Source of the DNA: Pseudonocardia cypriaca
GTDB lineage: Bacteria; Actinomycetota; Actinomycetes; Mycobacteriales; Pseudonocardiaceae
Direction of reading: 5' to 3'
Assembly: GCF_006717045.1 (NCBI RefSeq)
Contig: NZ_VFPH01000001.1
Span: 1 to 64,000, forward strand
Length of the DNA: 64,000 bases
Both the position numbers and the translations under genes were made by a program. The notes beneath the pieces are model-generated. The model worked only from the letters and a program-made list of their open reading frames with translations. It searched no databases and was not told the DNA's origin. Of the stretch, positions 23,937 to 31,857 are shown piece after piece. Each line of letters opens with the position of its first letter. Position 1 is the first letter of the stretch.

Positions 23937-24785
23937 ATGGATCAGTCGGCCGAGGATCTCGCCGCGGATCTCGCGGTGCAGGGTGCCGCGCTGCTCGCCC
24001 AAGGACGCCCGGCCGAGGCCGCGGACGTGCTGCGCCAGGCACTGGCGGGCGGCGCGCCCTCGGCGCTCGACCTGCTCGTGCGGGCCTACTTCGACAGCGG
24101 GAGCTGGCGGGCGGTCGTCGACCTCCTGGAGCCGCGCGTCGAACAGGGGGACCTGCGGTACGCGAGCAGGCTGGGCGTCGCGCTCGTGCAGCTCGCCGAG
24201 CGGGAGCGGGCCGAGGCCGCCCTCCGGCTCGCCGTCGGATCGGGGGACGTGCCCGCGGCGAACGACCTCGCGATCCTGCTGCGCGACGAGGGCAGGCTGG
24301 TCGAGGCCGTCCGACTGCTCGTCGACGCCGCGAAAGCCGGTGACCAGCTCGCCGCGGCCAACCTGGTGGAGCTGCAGCTGGAGGCGGGTGACCTGCCCGC
24401 GGCCGCGGCCGCCGCGGAGCAGTACGCGTCGGAGCGGCGTCCCGAGACGATCCTGGCGCTCGCCGACGTGCGCGTGCAGCAGGGCCGCTTCGCCGACGCC
24501 GACGCGCTGTACCGGCGGGCGGGGGAGCTCGGCGCGCTGCGGGCCCGCACCGCATACGGGCAGTTCCTGGCCGTCAGCGGGGACCCGGCCGCCGCGGAGC
24601 GGGAGTTCCGCGAGGCCGAGCGGATCGCCGAGCCGGGGTGGGCCTTCGCCCTCGGCCGCTTCCTCGCCGACGAAGGTAGGCTCGACGAGGCGCGCCCGTA
24701 CCTGCAGATCGCGGTCGACGAGGGCGACGAGCAGGCCCTCGAGGCGCTGGCCGAGCTGGACGGGGTGGAGGCCGACGAGTACTGA
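23937..24785 (+). CDS. Tetratricopeptide/Sel1-like repeat protein
   Basis: Soluble helical repeat protein of 282 residues starting at ATG 23937 (MDQSAEDLAADLAVQGAALL). A TTG two codons earlier is also possible. Recurrent motifs such as GRPAEAADVLRQALAGG, GRLVEAVRLLVDAAKAGD, GRFADADALYRRAGELG and GRLDEARPYLQIAVDEGDEQA are spaced at about 33-37 residues, as in TPR/SEL1 repeats. No signal or membrane segment is present. It is likely a scaffold. The next gene follows at once. Confidence 0.82.
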   Translation: MDQSAEDLAADLAVQGAALLAQGRPAEAADVLRQALAGGAPSALDLLVRAYFDSGSWRAVVDLLEPRVEQGDLRYASRLGVALVQLAERERAEAALRLAVGSGDVPAANDLAILLRDEGRLVEAVRLLVDAAKAGDQLAAANLVELQLEAGDLPAAAAAAEQYASERRPETILALADVRVQQGRFADADALYRRAGELGALRARTAYGQFLAVSGDPAAAEREFREAERIAEPGWAFALGRFLADEGRLDEARPYLQIAVDEGDEQALEALAELDGVEADEY

Positions 24786-24843
24786 GCCGCCGGCGGGTAG
24801 TGGCCTTCCCCTTCGCGACACCGTCCTCCTCACCGACGGCGGT

Positions 24844-25719
24844 ATGGCCACCGCGCTCGAGGCCCGCGGGCACGACCTCTCGGACGCCCTGTGGTCGGCC
24901 CGGCTCCTGATCGACGAGCCCGCGGAGATCGCGGCCGTCCACCGGGCCTTCTTCGACGCGGGCGCCGACATCGCGATCACGGCGAGCTACCAGGCGTCCT
25001 TCGAAGGGCTGGCCGCCCGCGGCATCGACCGGGCCGGGGCGGAGCGGCTGTTGCGGCGCAGCGTCCAGCTGGCGCGCGACGCTGCCGCGTCGGCAGGCGG
25101 GCGCAGGCGGTGGGTCGCCGCGTCGGTCGGGCCGTACGGCGCCGTGCTGGCCGACGGATCGGAGTACCGCGGCCGCTACGGCCTCGGCGTCGCCGCGCTG
25201 AAGGACTGGCACCGGCCGCGGATGGAGGTGCTCGCCTCGGCGGGCCCGGACCTGCTCGCGCTCGAGACCGTGCCGGACGTCGACGAGGCAGAGGCCCTCG
25301 TCGACGCCGTGGCCGGGCTCGGGCTGCCGGCGTGGCTGAGCTACAGCATCGACGGCGACCGCACCCGAGCCGGCCAGCCGCTCGCCGACGCGTTCGCGGT
25401 CGCGGCCGGGGCGCCGGAGATCGTCGCGGTCGGGGTCAACTGCTGCGCGCCCCGGGACGTGCCGGCCGCGGTGGCGCTCGCCCGCGACATCACCGGCAAA
25501 CCGGTGCTCGCCTACCCGAACAGCGGGGCGGGATGGGACGCCTCCGGCCGAGGCTGGACCGGGCCTGCGCGCTTCGCCGCCGAGGACGCGCGCGGGTGGG
25601 TCGGGGCGGGGGCGCGGATCGTCGGGGGGTGCTGCCGGGTGGGGCCGGCGGAGATCGCTCGGCTCGCCGAGGCCGTCCGAGGTTCAGGAAAGCCACATCG
25701 AGGGCGATACAGGCCCTGA
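24844..25719 (+). CDS. Homocysteine S-methyltransferase family protein; N-terminus uncertain
   Basis: Zinc-dependent methyltransferase (MmuM-like) that would move a methyl group from S-methylmethionine or similar to homocysteine. Zinc ligands are visible in GVNCCAP and IVGGCCRVGP, with ITASYQASFEGL and ETVPDVDEAEAL between. The only in-frame start is ATG 24844 (MATALEARG), which leaves the conserved strand RDTVLLTDGG outside. That strand is readable just upstream in the same frame but has no start codon. A GTG at about 24802 would connect to it if one C were missing from the CCCC run near 24809. This is either a consensus error or an N-terminal truncation. The last codons lie in a hairpin repeat (25682-25736). 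Confidence 0.8.
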   Translation: MATALEARGHDLSDALWSARLLIDEPAEIAAVHRAFFDAGADIAITASYQASFEGLAARGIDRAGAERLLRRSVQLARDAAASAGGRRRWVAASVGPYGAVLADGSEYRGRYGLGVAALKDWHRPRMEVLASAGPDLLALETVPDVDEAEALVDAVAGLGLPAWLSYSIDGDRTRAGQPLADAFAVAAGAPEIVAVGVNCCAPRDVPAAVALARDITGKPVLAYPNSGAGWDASGRGWTGPARFAAEDARGWVGAGARIVGGCCRVGPAEIARLAEAVRGSGKPHRGRYRP

Positions 25720-25736
25720 ACGTGGCTTTCCTGAAC
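25682..25736. repeat. AGCCAC/GTGGCT hairpin repeat, copy 1
   Basis: GTTCAGGAAAGCCAC (25682-25696) and GTGGCTTTCCTGAAC (25722-25736) are perfect 15-base inverted repeats with a 25-base loop. A CCTGAAC inside the loop can pair with the left arm instead, giving an alternative fold. The left arm overlaps the coding end of the methyltransferase. It likely acts as a terminator. Related copies are at 50203-50257 and 58770-58820. Confidence 0.75.
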
Positions 25737-25766
25737 GTCTGAGGCGGCGCAGCTACCCTGCGCCGC

Positions 25767-26519
25767 GTGAACACCGATCCCGTGCGGGAGTACGGGGATG
25801 CGCCGGCCGTCGTCACCGTCACGCGGCGGGGGCGGCCGTCCGTCGACGGCCTGCGGGCCTCGCTGCCCGCCGGCACGCGACTGGTCGTCGTCGACACCGC
25901 CTCCTCCGCCGGCGACGGGGAGGTGGTGCGGATGCCCGAGGACGTGGGGTGGGCGGCGGCGGTCAACCGCGGGGTGGCGGGGCTGGAACCGGACGTGGGG
26001 TGGGTCGTGCTCGCAGACCCGGGCCTGCGCTGGCGGCCGGGCGCGATCGACGTGCTGCTCGACGCGGGCACGCGGCACCCGCGGGCGGGGCTGCTCGGCC
26101 CGACTCTGCACGGGGTGCGCGGGCCGAGCGGCGGGCCGTTGCCGGGGCTGGCCGCCGCCGCGCGGGGCCGGATCCCCGGCGGGACCGGCGCCGGGCCGAC
26201 GGGCTGGCTGTCCACCGCGGGCGTGCTCGTCCGCCGGGCGGCGTGGGACTCCGTCGACGGGCTCGACGGCCGCTACCTGGGCGGACCCGGCGGGATCGGC
26301 GACGTCGACCTGGGCGATCGCCTGGGCCGGGCCGGGTGGCTCGTCGTCGCCGTACCGGAGGCGGCGGCGGATGTCGAGCCCGGTGACACGTTCGGGAACG
26401 GGCACGGCATCCTGGAGCCGCACGCGGCCGGGCTGCACCGGTACGTGCGCGACCGCGCTCGTGGAACGGCGCGGGCGCTGACGGCGCTCGCGCGCCGTGT
26501 ACCTGACCCCGAACCGTAG
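25767..26519 (+). CDS. WbbL-like GT2 protein, degenerate catalytic motif
   Basis: Resembles rhamnosyltransferase WbbL, which adds rhamnose to GlcNAc-PP-decaprenol to build the arabinogalactan linker. Matching blocks are VVVDTASSAGDG, VGWAAAVNRGV, LRWRPGAIDVLLDAGTRHPRAGLLGPTL, GWLSTAGVLVRRAAWDSVDG and DVDLGDRLGRAGWLVV. Location before the mannose-1-phosphate guanylyltransferase matches M. tuberculosis wbbL1-manB. Two features are odd. It is 250 residues where WbbL has about 300. The usual acidic pair just before DVDLGDRL (Glu-Asp in mycobacteria) reads GIGDVDLGDRL here, without the Glu. Activity is therefore uncertain. GTG start 25767; the stop is 11 bases before the next gene. Confidence 0.75.
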   Translation: MNTDPVREYGDAPAVVTVTRRGRPSVDGLRASLPAGTRLVVVDTASSAGDGEVVRMPEDVGWAAAVNRGVAGLEPDVGWVVLADPGLRWRPGAIDVLLDAGTRHPRAGLLGPTLHGVRGPSGGPLPGLAAAARGRIPGGTGAGPTGWLSTAGVLVRRAAWDSVDGLDGRYLGGPGGIGDVDLGDRLGRAGWLVVAVPEAAADVEPGDTFGNGHGILEPHAAGLHRYVRDRARGTARALTALARRVPDPEP

Positions 26520-26530
26520 GAGGAGAGCGC

Positions 26531-27604
26531 GTGCTGGACGACGTCGAGGCCGTGGTGCTGGTCGGCGGCAAGGGAACGCGGTTGCGGCCGCTCACGCTGT
26601 CGGCCCCCAAGCCCATGCTGCCGACGGCCGGCGTGCCGTTCCTGGCGCACCTGCTCTCCCGGATCCAGGCCGCGGGCGTGCGCCGGGTGGTGCTCGGTAC
26701 GAGCTACCTCGCCGAGACCTTCTCCGACTTCTTCGGCGACGGCTCCGCGATGGGGCTGGAGCTCGAGTACGTGGTCGAGACCGAGCCGCTGGGCACCGGC
26801 GGTGGCATCCGCAACGTGTTCAAGTACCTGTCCGCACCCGACGTGCTGGTGTTCAACGGCGACGTGCTGTGCGGCACGGACCTGACCGCCGTGGTCGACA
26901 CCCACCGCCGCACCAAGGCCGACGCCACGCTGCACCTGGTGCGCGTGCAGGACCCCCGCGCGTTCGGCTGCGTGCCCACCGACGAGGACGGCCGGGTCAC
27001 GGCGTTCCTCGAGAAGACCGAGGACCCGCCGACCGACCAGATCAACGCCGGCTGCTACGTGTTCCGCCGCGAGGTGATCGAGTCGATCCCCGAGGGCCGA
27101 CCGGTCTCGGTGGAGCGCGAGACGTTCCCCGACATGCTGGAGGCGGGCGCCCGGGTCTCGGGACACGTCGACGCCGCCTACTGGCGCGACCTGGGCACGC
27201 CGCTCGACCTGGTGAAGGGCTCCGCCGACCTGGTCCGCGGCGTGGCGCCGTCGGACGCGCTGCCCGGGCCGACCGGTGAGTCGCTGCTGCTGGAGGGCGC
27301 CACTGTCGACGACTCGGCGCGCGTGTTCGGCGGCACGACCGTCGGGCGCGGCGTGAAGATCGGCAAGGGGGCCCGCGTCGACGGCTCGATGCTGTTCGAC
27401 GGCGCCGTCGTCGAGGACAACGCCCGCGTCGTGAACTCCGTGGTCGGCACCGGCGCGCGGGTCGAGGAGAGCGCGGCCCTGTACGACGCCGTGATCGGCG
27501 ACCGGGCCGTCGTCGGCGCGCACTGCGAGCTCCGGCACGGCATGCGGATCTGGCCGGACGTGGTGCTGCCCCCGCACGGGCTGCGCTTCTCCCCGGACGT
27601 CTGA
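26531..27604 (+). CDS. Mannose-1-phosphate guanylyltransferase (GDP-mannose pyrophosphorylase)
   Basis: Nucleotidyltransferase of 357 residues making GDP-mannose from GTP and mannose-1-phosphate, the product of the phosphomannomutase gene at 40161. The signature is VLVGGKGTRLRPLTLSAPKPMLP (residues 9-31), then NGDVLCGTDL with the metal Asp and GTGGGIRNVF. A left-handed beta-helix occupies about 255-350 (hexapeptide repeats such as VDDSARVFGGTTVGRGVKIGKG). It corresponds to M. tuberculosis manB (Rv3264c). GTG 26531 follows AGGAGGAG. It forms an operon with the WbbL-like gene upstream and the glycosylase 2 bases downstream. Confidence 0.92.
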   Translation: MLDDVEAVVLVGGKGTRLRPLTLSAPKPMLPTAGVPFLAHLLSRIQAAGVRRVVLGTSYLAETFSDFFGDGSAMGLELEYVVETEPLGTGGGIRNVFKYLSAPDVLVFNGDVLCGTDLTAVVDTHRRTKADATLHLVRVQDPRAFGCVPTDEDGRVTAFLEKTEDPPTDQINAGCYVFRREVIESIPEGRPVSVERETFPDMLEAGARVSGHVDAAYWRDLGTPLDLVKGSADLVRGVAPSDALPGPTGESLLLEGATVDDSARVFGGTTVGRGVKIGKGARVDGSMLFDGAVVEDNARVVNSVVGTGARVEESAALYDAVIGDRAVVGAHCELRHGMRIWPDVVLPPHGLRFSPDV

Positions 27605-27606
27605 TC

Positions 27607-28518
27607 GTGATCGGGGCGAGCACGCGCGAGTGGCGGCCGGACTTCCGGCTCGACGTCGCCGGCGTGCTCGCCCCGCTGCGACGCGGACCCGGCGACCCCA
27701 CGTGGTTCGCCGACGGCTCCGCGATCTGGCGGACCGGCACCACCCCGGACGGCCCGGCCACCCTGCGGCTGCACCGGCGCTCCGACGGCACCGTGGTCGC
27801 GCAGGCATGGGGGTCCGGCGCAGCGTGGTCCCTCGACGGGATCCCGGCGCTCCTCGGGGCGAACGACCGCCCGGAGGAGTTCGTCGCCCACCACCCGCTG
27901 GTCGCGGACGCCGCGAAGCGGAAGCCCGGGCTGCGCCTCGGCGCCTCGATGCGGGTGTGGGACGTGCTGGTGCCGTCGGTCCTGGAGCAGAAGGTCACCG
28001 GCACCGAGGCGCGCCGCTCGTGGCGGGAGCTGTGCCGGCGCTTCGGCGACCCCGCGCCGGGACCTGTCCCGGACGGCCTGCGGCTGCCCCCATCGCCCGC
28101 GCAGATCCGGGCGATCCCGGACTGGGAGTGGCACCGGGCGGGCGTCGATCTCGCGCGGCGGCGCGCGATTCTGGCCTCGGCAGTGGTGGCGCACCGCCTG
28201 GAGGCCGCCTGTGAGCTGGGCGGCGACCGCGGGCGGGAGCTGCTGCGGAAGGTGCCCGGGATCGGGGTGTGGACCGCGGCGGAGATCGCGCAGCGCGCCT
28301 GGGGTGACCCGGACGCCGTGAGCGTCGGCGATTTCCACATCCCGTCCGTCGTCGGCTGGGCGCTGCTCGGCCGCCCCCTCGACGACGCGGGGATGCTCGC
28401 CGAGCTGGCCCCGTACAAGCCGCAGCGCCACCGGGCGGTGCGCTACATCGAGGTCTCCGGCTTCCGCCGCCCCCGCTTCGGCCCGCGCTTCTCCGCGAAG
28501 GACTACCGGGCGATCTAG
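27607..28518 (+). CDS. DNA-3-methyladenine glycosylase II, AlkA-like
   Basis: HhH-GPD base-excision glycosylase of 303 residues. The helix-hairpin-helix is LLRKVPGIGVWTAAEIAQRAWGDPDAVSVGDFHIPS, with the catalytic Asp in VGDFH. VLVPSVLEQKVTGTEARRSWRELCRRFG is the other family hallmark. It removes alkylated purines. No Ada or AraC domains are fused. It starts at GTG 27607, two bases after the preceding stop, so it is probably translated from the manB transcript. It is followed by the 22-base repeat array that separates it from the convergent ABC permease. Confidence 0.9.
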   Translation: MIGASTREWRPDFRLDVAGVLAPLRRGPGDPTWFADGSAIWRTGTTPDGPATLRLHRRSDGTVVAQAWGSGAAWSLDGIPALLGANDRPEEFVAHHPLVADAAKRKPGLRLGASMRVWDVLVPSVLEQKVTGTEARRSWRELCRRFGDPAPGPVPDGLRLPPSPAQIRAIPDWEWHRAGVDLARRRAILASAVVAHRLEAACELGGDRGRELLRKVPGIGVWTAAEIAQRAWGDPDAVSVGDFHIPSVVGWALLGRPLDDAGMLAELAPYKPQRHRAVRYIEVSGFRRPRFGPRFSAKDYRAI

Positions 28519-28534
28519 CTCGCGCAATCACACC

Positions 28535-28715
28535 GCGACTCGCGCACACCCAGAGCGCGACTCGCGCACACCCAGAGCGCGACTCGCGCACACCCAGAGC
28601 GCGACTCGCGCACACCCAGAGCGCGACTCGCGGGGGTTGGTGCACACCCCGTCCGCGAGTCGCGGTCTCCGTGCACGCGAGTCGCGGTGTGAGTGCGCGC
28701 GTGTCGCGGTGGCGT
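28535..28715. repeat. Tandem 22-base GCGACTCGCG repeat array with inverted copies (array 1)
   Basis: Four perfect 22-base copies (28535-28556, 28557-28578, 28579-28600, 28601-28622), each beginning GCGACTCGCGCACACCC, then a partial fifth. After about 20 bases come inverted versions (CCGCGAGTCGCGGT near 28653 and ACGCGAGTCGCGGT near 28675), so the whole can fold into long alternative hairpins. It lies between convergent genes. The same unit forms the array at 37657-37775. Confidence 0.85.
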
Positions 28716-29575
28716 CAGCCCTTCACCGCGCCCGACGCCAGCCCGGCGACGTAGAAGCGCTGGAGCGCGATGTACAGGACGACGCACGGGATCATCGCGA
28801 TCACCGAGCCAGCGGCGAGCAGCCCGTAGTCGATCTGCCCGTACGAGCCCTGCTGCAGGTTCACCAGCGCGACCGGGATCGTGTAGAGGTCGCGGTCGGT
28901 GAGGAACGTCAGTGCTCCGAGGAACTCGGTCCAGGTGGCCAGGAACGCGTACAGCGCCACGGTGGCCGCGCCCGGCACGATCAGCGGCCGCAGCACCGAG
29001 GTGACGATCCGGAACGTGTTCGCGCCGTCGATGTGCGCCGAGTCCTCCAGCTCCCCGGGCACCGAGGAGAAGGCGTTGCGCATCACGAGGATCCCGAACG
29101 GCAGGTTCACGGTGGTGCTGAACAGCACCAGCCCGAACAGGCTGTCGGTCAGGCGCATGAGGTTCATCTGCAGGTAGAGCGGGGTGAGGATCGCCTGGAA
29201 CGGCACCATCATGGACGCGACGACCAGCGAGAACAGCAACGGGCCCGAGCGGAACCGGAACCGGGCGAACCCGTATCCGGCGGCGGTGGCGAGCACCGTG
29301 GTGAGCGCGGCGGTGGACAGCGCGACGACGAGGCTGTTGCCGACGGCCCTGATCAGGTTCCCGGGGCCGCTGACCAGCGCCGCGAAGTTGGCACCGGTCA
29401 GGTCGAAGAACGTGGCCGGGTCCGGTGCGGCGACGATCACGTCGCCCGGTTGCACGGATCGGAACAGCGCCCACGCGAGCGGCAGGGCGAAGACGAGGAA
29501 CGCGCCGGTGCCGCCGACGATGTAGAGGATCTGCTTGGTGCGCGTCTCGCGCCTGCCGGTTGCGGATCGCGTCAT
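28715..29575 (-). CDS. Carbohydrate ABC transporter permease, MalG-type
   Basis: Inner-membrane permease of 286 residues with six predicted membrane helices, the first at ILYIVGGTGAFLVFALPLAWALF. The EAA loop contacting the ATPase is ELEDSAHIDGANTFRIVTSVLRPLIVPG, followed by FLGALTFLTDRDLYTIPVAL, typical of MalG-like subunits. It pairs with the MalF-type permease upstream (4-base gap) and the binding protein before that. No ATPase gene is present, so the complex probably borrows a shared MsiK-type ATPase, as is common in actinobacteria. Confidence 0.92.
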   Translation of the reverse strand: MTRSATGRRETRTKQILYIVGGTGAFLVFALPLAWALFRSVQPGDVIVAAPDPATFFDLTGANFAALVSGPGNLIRAVGNSLVVALSTAALTTVLATAAGYGFARFRFRSGPLLFSLVVASMMVPFQAILTPLYLQMNLMRLTDSLFGLVLFSTTVNLPFGILVMRNAFSSVPGELEDSAHIDGANTFRIVTSVLRPLIVPGAATVALYAFLATWTEFLGALTFLTDRDLYTIPVALVNLQQGSYGQIDYGLLAAGSVIAMIPCVVLYIALQRFYVAGLASGAVKG

Positions 29576-29579
29576 CGGG

Positions 29580-30509
29580 TCACTCCTCGCTCCGCACGAG
29601 CCACAGCTGCAGGGCCGTCACCAGCGCCACCACGATCACGAGCACGATCGACAGGGCGGACGCTGCTCCCAGCTGCAGCTGCACGAATGCGCGCTTGTAG
29701 ATGTAGAGCACCACGGTGGTCGTGGCCGATCCCGGCCCGCCGTTGGTGAGCACGTAGAACTGGGTGAACGCGAGCAGCGAGCCGATCACCGAGATCACCA
29801 GGCTCATCGCGATCGTGCGGCGCAGCATGGGGATGGTGATCTGCCACTCCTGCTGCCACCAGCTCGCGCCGTCGATGTCGGCCGACTCGTAGACCTCGCG
29901 CGGGATGGCCTGCATGCCGGCCATCAGCAGCAGCATGGTCAGCCCCGCGACGCCCCAGATCACGAGCACCGAGATCAGCCCGGTGGCCAGCGGGCCGTTC
30001 ACCAGCCACGCCGTGCTGCCGTCGGTGATACCGAGCGCGGCGAGCACGATGTTGATCGCTCCGCTGGTCGGCTGGGCTTCGAGGATCGTGAGGAAGGAGA
30101 GCGTGGACAGGCCCACCACGAACGGCAGGAAGAACACCGTGCGCAGCAGCGTGGCGCCCCGGCGCCTGCCGCGCACGAGCACGGCGAGCAGGTAGCCGAG
30201 CACGAGGATCGGCAGCGTGACGATCGCCGTGTAGAGCAGGGTGTAGCCGACCGCGCGCAGGAAGCCCGTGTCGGAGCCGATGTTCAGGTAGTTGGTGAGT
30301 CCCGCGGGTTCGACGTCCCCGATGAGTGGCCAGTCGGTGAACGAGATCCCGAGCGCGAACACCAGTGGGGTGAGGACGAACACCGCGATCATCAGCACCG
30401 CGGGTGCGACCAGCATCAACCCGACGCGCGGTGGGTGGGTGAGGGACTCGCGCCGCGCGGTGGGCAGTCCCGGGGCCCGGACCGGCGGTGGCGCCGTGGT
30501 GGTGGTCAT
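29580..30509 (-). CDS. Carbohydrate ABC transporter permease, MalF-type
   Basis: Permease of 309 residues starting at ATG 30509 (MTTTTAPPPVRAPGLPTARR). It has six membrane helices, beginning LMLVAPAVLMIAVFVLTPLVFALGISF. The EAA loop is REVYESADIDGASWWQQEWQITIPML, followed by FTQFYVLTNGGPGSATTTVVLYIYK, a block diagnostic of MalF/UgpA-type sugar permeases. The start overlaps the stop of the binding-protein gene by 4 bases (ATGA), so the two are translationally coupled. Confidence 0.93.
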   Translation of the reverse strand: MTTTTAPPPVRAPGLPTARRESLTHPPRVGLMLVAPAVLMIAVFVLTPLVFALGISFTDWPLIGDVEPAGLTNYLNIGSDTGFLRAVGYTLLYTAIVTLPILVLGYLLAVLVRGRRRGATLLRTVFFLPFVVGLSTLSFLTILEAQPTSGAINIVLAALGITDGSTAWLVNGPLATGLISVLVIWGVAGLTMLLLMAGMQAIPREVYESADIDGASWWQQEWQITIPMLRRTIAMSLVISVIGSLLAFTQFYVLTNGGPGSATTTVVLYIYKRAFVQLQLGAASALSIVLVIVVALVTALQLWLVRSEE

Positions 30510-31831
30510 GCCTGGGCCTGCCCGAGGATTCGGTCGTAGCCCTGTTGCGCTTCTGCCATGGCCGCCTCGATCTCGCCGTCGAAGACCGCGCGGCGGAACA
30601 TCGTCAGCCACGGCCCGTCCGGCTGGTTGTAGATCTCGTTGTAGGACAGCGTCTGCGGTGCGTAGCCCTCGTTCTGCGCCTGCAGCGGGGGCAGCACCTG
30701 CGGGTACCTCGCCGCGAACTCGGGCGTCGCGACGTCGGAGCGCACGGGCGTGTACCCGCCGTCGGGGAGCGCGGACTGCTGGGGGAGGTCGAGCGCGAAC
30801 CTCACGAACTCCCAGGCCCCGGACGCGTTCTCGGCACCGCGCGGGATGCACATGTTGTCGCCACCGTCGAAGAACGCGCGACCGCCGCCGGGCCCGGGGA
30901 GCAGCCGCACCGTGGTGGCGGCGACCAGCGCCGGGTCGGCGTCCGTGGTGACGGTGCTGTAGTTGGTGGGCATCATCCCGATCCGGCCCGCGCGGAAGTC
31001 CGCGCCCCACCGCGAGGCGTCGTCGGCGAAATTCTCCGGCGGGACGAGCCCGTCGACCCACAGGGCCCGGTAGAACTCGAGCACCCGCGCCACGGCCTCG
31101 TTGCCGGCGACGTTGCCGGTCTGGGCGCCGACCTCGCCGCGGAGCAGGTCGGTGTCGGCCGCCCACACGTGCGGCTGCACCACGAAGCCGAGCGCCCCCT
31201 GCGAGTTGCCGGGGAACGTCCAGCCGCGGACGTCGCCGCCGAGCGCGGTGATCCGCCGGGCGGCGTCGAGCAGCGTGTCGAGGTTCGTGGTGGCCGCGTC
31301 GACGTCGAGCCCGGCCTGCTCGAACAGCCGGGTGTTGCAGAACAGCGCGGAGTTGTCAGCGAGGTACGGCACCGCGTACCGCCTGCCGTCGACGGTGGCC
31401 AGCCCGAGGTGGCCGGGGCTGAGCCGGTCGGCGAAGTCGAGCTCTGCGATCAGGTCGGTGAGGTCGGTGAACGCGTCGCGGAAGACGAAGAGCAGCGAGT
31501 TGATGTCGTCGATGTCCACCAGGTCCGGCACGGTCCGGGCGCGGATCGCGGTGGCCAGCTTCGTGACGTACTGGACGTCCGGGATCGGCGTGAGCTCGAC
31601 GACGAGCCGGTCCTGACTCGCGTTGAACCGGTCGACGAGGTCGGTGAGCCCGGTCTGGGTGGCCGCCCGGCACCAGACGCGCACGACGCCGGTGGCGGAG
31701 GTGCCGAAGCCGGTGGCGGAGGTGTCCGGTGCCGGGAGCACCGAGCTGCAGGCCGGCAGCCCGGCGGCGAGCGCGCCGAGGCCGGCGAGGCGGAGGAAAC
31801 CGCGGCGTGAGGTCTGCGGTGAGGTCGACAC
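30506..31831 (-). CDS. Sugar ABC transporter substrate-binding lipoprotein
   Basis: Extracytoplasmic solute-binding protein of 441 residues starting at GTG 31831. The N-terminus carries a twin-arginine-like SRRGFLRLAGLGALAAG and a lipobox-like LPAC, so a Tat-exported lipoprotein is likely. The mature domain is of the family 1 sugar-binding type, with VVRVWCRAATQTGLTDLVDRFN, DLVDIDDINSLLFVFRDAFTDLTD, GRRYAVPYLADNSALFCN and FFDGGDNMCIPRGAENASGAWEFVRF. It lies just downstream of the GH127 gene (26-base gap), so the transported sugar is probably an arabinose-containing oligosaccharide. Confidence 0.9.
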   Translation of the reverse strand: MSTSPQTSRRGFLRLAGLGALAAGLPACSSVLPAPDTSATGFGTSATGVVRVWCRAATQTGLTDLVDRFNASQDRLVVELTPIPDVQYVTKLATAIRARTVPDLVDIDDINSLLFVFRDAFTDLTDLIAELDFADRLSPGHLGLATVDGRRYAVPYLADNSALFCNTRLFEQAGLDVDAATTNLDTLLDAARRITALGGDVRGWTFPGNSQGALGFVVQPHVWAADTDLLRGEVGAQTGNVAGNEAVARVLEFYRALWVDGLVPPENFADDASRWGADFRAGRIGMMPTNYSTVTTDADPALVAATTVRLLPGPGGGRAFFDGGDNMCIPRGAENASGAWEFVRFALDLPQQSALPDGGYTPVRSDVATPEFAARYPQVLPPLQAQNEGYAPQTLSYNEIYNQPDGPWLTMFRRAVFDGEIEAAMAEAQQGYDRILGQAQA

Positions 31832-31857
31832 TGTCCTCTCCAGACTGGGCTGGGGCG

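Noticed and set aside
23983..25719. A single 578-residue fusion of TPR and methyltransferase
   Set aside because: The TPR protein is in another frame with its own stop at 24785. The long frame through it encodes Arg/Ser/Thr-rich shadow sequence.
28535..28640. A CRISPR array made of the 22-base repeats
   Set aside because: The copies are head-to-tail without spacers, and no cas genes are near. The inverted copies after them fit a hairpin array.
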